From the NCBI GenBank assembly GCA_017958705.1, contig JAGDCE010000298.1, positions 1 to 5,758 on the forward strand: a stretch of 5,758 nt of DNA, written 5' to 3'. Shown here in pieces: positions 4,628 to 5,758 of the stretch. Within the stretch, counting starts at the first letter, position 1. The number at the start of each line of letters is the position of its first letter. Origin of the DNA: Clostridia bacterium. GTDB taxonomy: Bacteria > Bacillota > Clostridia > Oscillospirales > CAG-272. The translations under genes and the position numbers were made by a program. A model generated the notes under the pieces. It did not search any database. It was not told the DNA's origin and worked only from the letters and a program-made list of their open reading frames with translations.

Positions 4628-5227
4628 ATGAACGTAGTATGTCTTGACCTCGAGGGCGTTCTTGTGCCTGAGATATGGATCGAGTTTTCTAAAGCGAGCG
4701 GGATACCGGAGCTTTCGCGCACTACGCGCGACGAGCCCGATTACGACAAGCTTATGAAATACCGTATAGCGATACTGAAGGAGCACGGACTCGGGCTCAC
4801 CGAGATAAAGGAAACGATAGAGAAAATAAAGCCGATGCCCGGCGCGCGCAGATTTCTCGATTCGCTGCGCGAAATAACGCAGGTGATCATCCTGTCCGAC
4901 ACGTTCACGCAGTTCGCCGATCCGCTGATGAAAAAGCTCGGCAGGCCGACGATATTCTGCAACACTCTGCAGGCGTCCGAGAGCGGCGAGATCACCGGCT
5001 ATAAAATGAGGGTCGCGAAATCCAAATACGCGACGGTAAAGGCTCTGCAGTCCGTCGGCTTCGAGACGATAGCGGCGGGAGACAGCTACAACGACCTCGG
5101 CATGATACAGGCGAGCAAGGCGGGCTTCCTGTTCCGCAGCACGGCGCAGATAAAGGCCGATCACCCGGAGCTTCCCGCTTTCGATAAATACGACGATCTT
5201 CTGGCGGCTATCAAAGCCGCACTGTGA
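4628..5227 (+). CDS. thrH: ThrH: phosphoserine phosphatase / homoserine phosphotransferase (HAD family)
   Basis: A 199-residue haloacid dehalogenase-superfamily enzyme closely matching Pseudomonas aeruginosa ThrH (about 205 residues), which dephosphorylates phosphoserine and can pass the phosphate to homoserine. Landmarks: motif I CLDLEGVLVPEIW (5-17) with nucleophile Asp7 and Glu9 where most HADs have Asp; TTRDEPDYDKLMKYR (32-46), a ThrH hallmark; motif II ILSDTF (88-93); motif III lysine around 131-133; motif IV AAGDSYND (149-156). Cytoplasmic, no signal. It links serine synthesis to threonine synthesis, and may replace a missing SerB or ThrB. It is the first gene after its own promoter, with pyruvate kinase 13 nt downstream, so the two are cotranscribed. 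The start at 4628 is set by the AGGAG site. The family call is strong; the balance between phosphatase and phosphotransferase activity in this organism is not known. Confidence 0.94.
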   Translation: MNVVCLDLEGVLVPEIWIEFSKASGIPELSRTTRDEPDYDKLMKYRIAILKEHGLGLTEIKETIEKIKPMPGARRFLDSLREITQVIILSDTFTQFADPLMKKLGRPTIFCNTLQASESGEITGYKMRVAKSKYATVKALQSVGFETIAAGDSYNDLGMIQASKAGFLFRSTAQIKADHPELPAFDKYDDLLAAIKAAL

Positions 5228-5229
5228 TC

Positions 5230-5235
5230 AGGAGG
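5230..5235 (+). promoter_or_regulatory. Ribosome binding site of pyruvate kinase
   Basis: AGGAGG, the full consensus core, sits 5 nt before ATG at 5241, inside the 13-nt gap after the thrH stop. It supports strong independent translation of pyk within the operon. Confidence 0.85.
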
Positions 5236-5240
5236 CTGAT

Positions 5241-5758
5241 ATGAAAAAAACAAAAATAATCTGCACAATGGGACCGGCGTGCGAGGATGAAGAGACTATT
5301 GAGAAAATGATCCTCGCGGGTATGGACGTGGCGCGCTTCAACTTCTCGCACGGCACGCACGAAAGCCACAGAAAACAAATGGATTCGGTAAAGCGCGTAA
5401 GGGAGCGTCTCGGCCTTCCCGTGGCGATAATGCTCGACACGAAGGGACCGGAATACCGCATAGGCACGTTCAAGAACGACGAGCCCGTGACGCTTCGCGA
5501 GGGCGACAGATTCGTGTTCACGACGCTTGACGTCGAAGGCGATCAGACACGCGTGTCCGTATCTTACAAGAACCTCGCGAAAGAGCTCAATCCGGGCGAC
5601 ACGGTACTGTTGAACAACGGGCTCGTGGCGTGCGAGGTGACGGAGACGACCGACACCGACGTCGTGACCGTGATCACTTACGGCGGCGTGATAAGCAACA
5701 GAAAGAGCATGGCGTTCCCGAACAAGGTGCTTCATCAGGTCTATATGTCGCAGAAGGA
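5241..5758 (+). CDS. pyk: Pyruvate kinase, N-terminal 172 residues, 3' end outside window
   Basis: Catalyses phosphoenolpyruvate plus ADP to pyruvate plus ATP, the last step of glycolysis, in the cytoplasm. Visible: strand 1 KTKIICTMGPA (3-13); GMDVARFNFSHGTHESH (27-43) with Arg32, Asn34 and Ser36; MLDTKGPEYRIG (64-75) with Asp66 and Thr67. Asn34, Ser36, Asp66 and Thr67 fall at the same numbers as the potassium ligands of E. coli PykF. From about 71 the B (lid) domain follows, up to about 168, then the frame runs off the window edge without a stop. The usual DDG of the lid is NNG here (LLNNGLVA, 123-130), and the usual KGVNLPG is KSMAFPN (155-161), so it belongs to a divergent subfamily that I associate with Clostridia. 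About 300 further residues (rest of the barrel and the C domain) are expected beyond the edge. Second gene of the thrH operon. Confidence 0.95.
   Translation, partial: MKKTKIICTMGPACEDEETIEKMILAGMDVARFNFSHGTHESHRKQMDSVKRVRERLGLPVAIMLDTKGPEYRIGTFKNDEPVTLREGDRFVFTTLDVEGDQTRVSVSYKNLAKELNPGDTVLLNNGLVACEVTETTDTDVVTVITYGGVISNRKSMAFPNKVLHQVYMSQK

Noticed and set aside
4574..5164. Minus-strand open frame opposite thrH
   Set aside because: Antisense shadow of a confidently identified thrH gene.
5211..5735. Minus-strand open frame opposite pyruvate kinase
   Set aside because: Antisense to a clear pyruvate kinase frame; His/Arg-rich with no family features.

Overview
The window looks like a chromosomal segment from an anaerobic, Gram-positive-type member of the Clostridia, probably a gut or rumen Oscillospirales/Eubacteriales-like lineage. 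This is inferred from four things: a lipobox export signal followed by an acidic Thr/Pro/Glu-rich linker, strong AGGAG ribosome sites, consensus sigma-A promoters, and the protein families present (a bacterial serpin, carbohydrate-active enzymes, and a Clostridia-like pyruvate kinase variant). No mobile element, CRISPR array, tRNA or rRNA is visible.

Left block (+ strand, 1-1981): the C-terminal part of an inhibitory-type serpin, cut by the window edge, is followed 34 nt later by a cytoplasmic GH43-like five-bladed beta-propeller glycosidase with its own strong ribosome site. The two read as one operon, which ends in a textbook intrinsic terminator at 1932-1981.

Middle (2017-2144): between the convergent genes lies an array of six short hairpins with a 20-bp period. 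The arm sequence changes from unit to unit, but both arms always change together, so all five base pairs are kept in every copy. Loops are GNA-type. The array ends 1 nt from the stop codon of the minus-strand gene and would be its 3' untranslated region.

Minus-strand gene (4455-2146): a 769-residue exported lipoprotein with a TIM-barrel glycoside-hydrolase-like domain, a small beta-sandwich and two F5/8-type C (discoidin, CBM32-like) domains. It starts at GTG under a perfect TTGACA-N17-TATAAT promoter.

Right block (+ strand, 4515-5758): a divergent intergenic region carries two back-to-back consensus promoters, a terminator-like hairpin and a 12-bp palindrome. It is followed by thrH (phosphoserine phosphatase/homoserine phosphotransferase, HAD family) and, 13 nt later, the N-terminal 172 codons of pyruvate kinase, cut by the right edge. 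thrH and pyk form a central-metabolism operon unrelated in function to the glycan genes.

Two items deserve most attention: the covarying hairpin array, and the serpin's hinge, which has Lys at P17, the same substitution as the human Z alpha-1-antitrypsin variant, as its natural residue.
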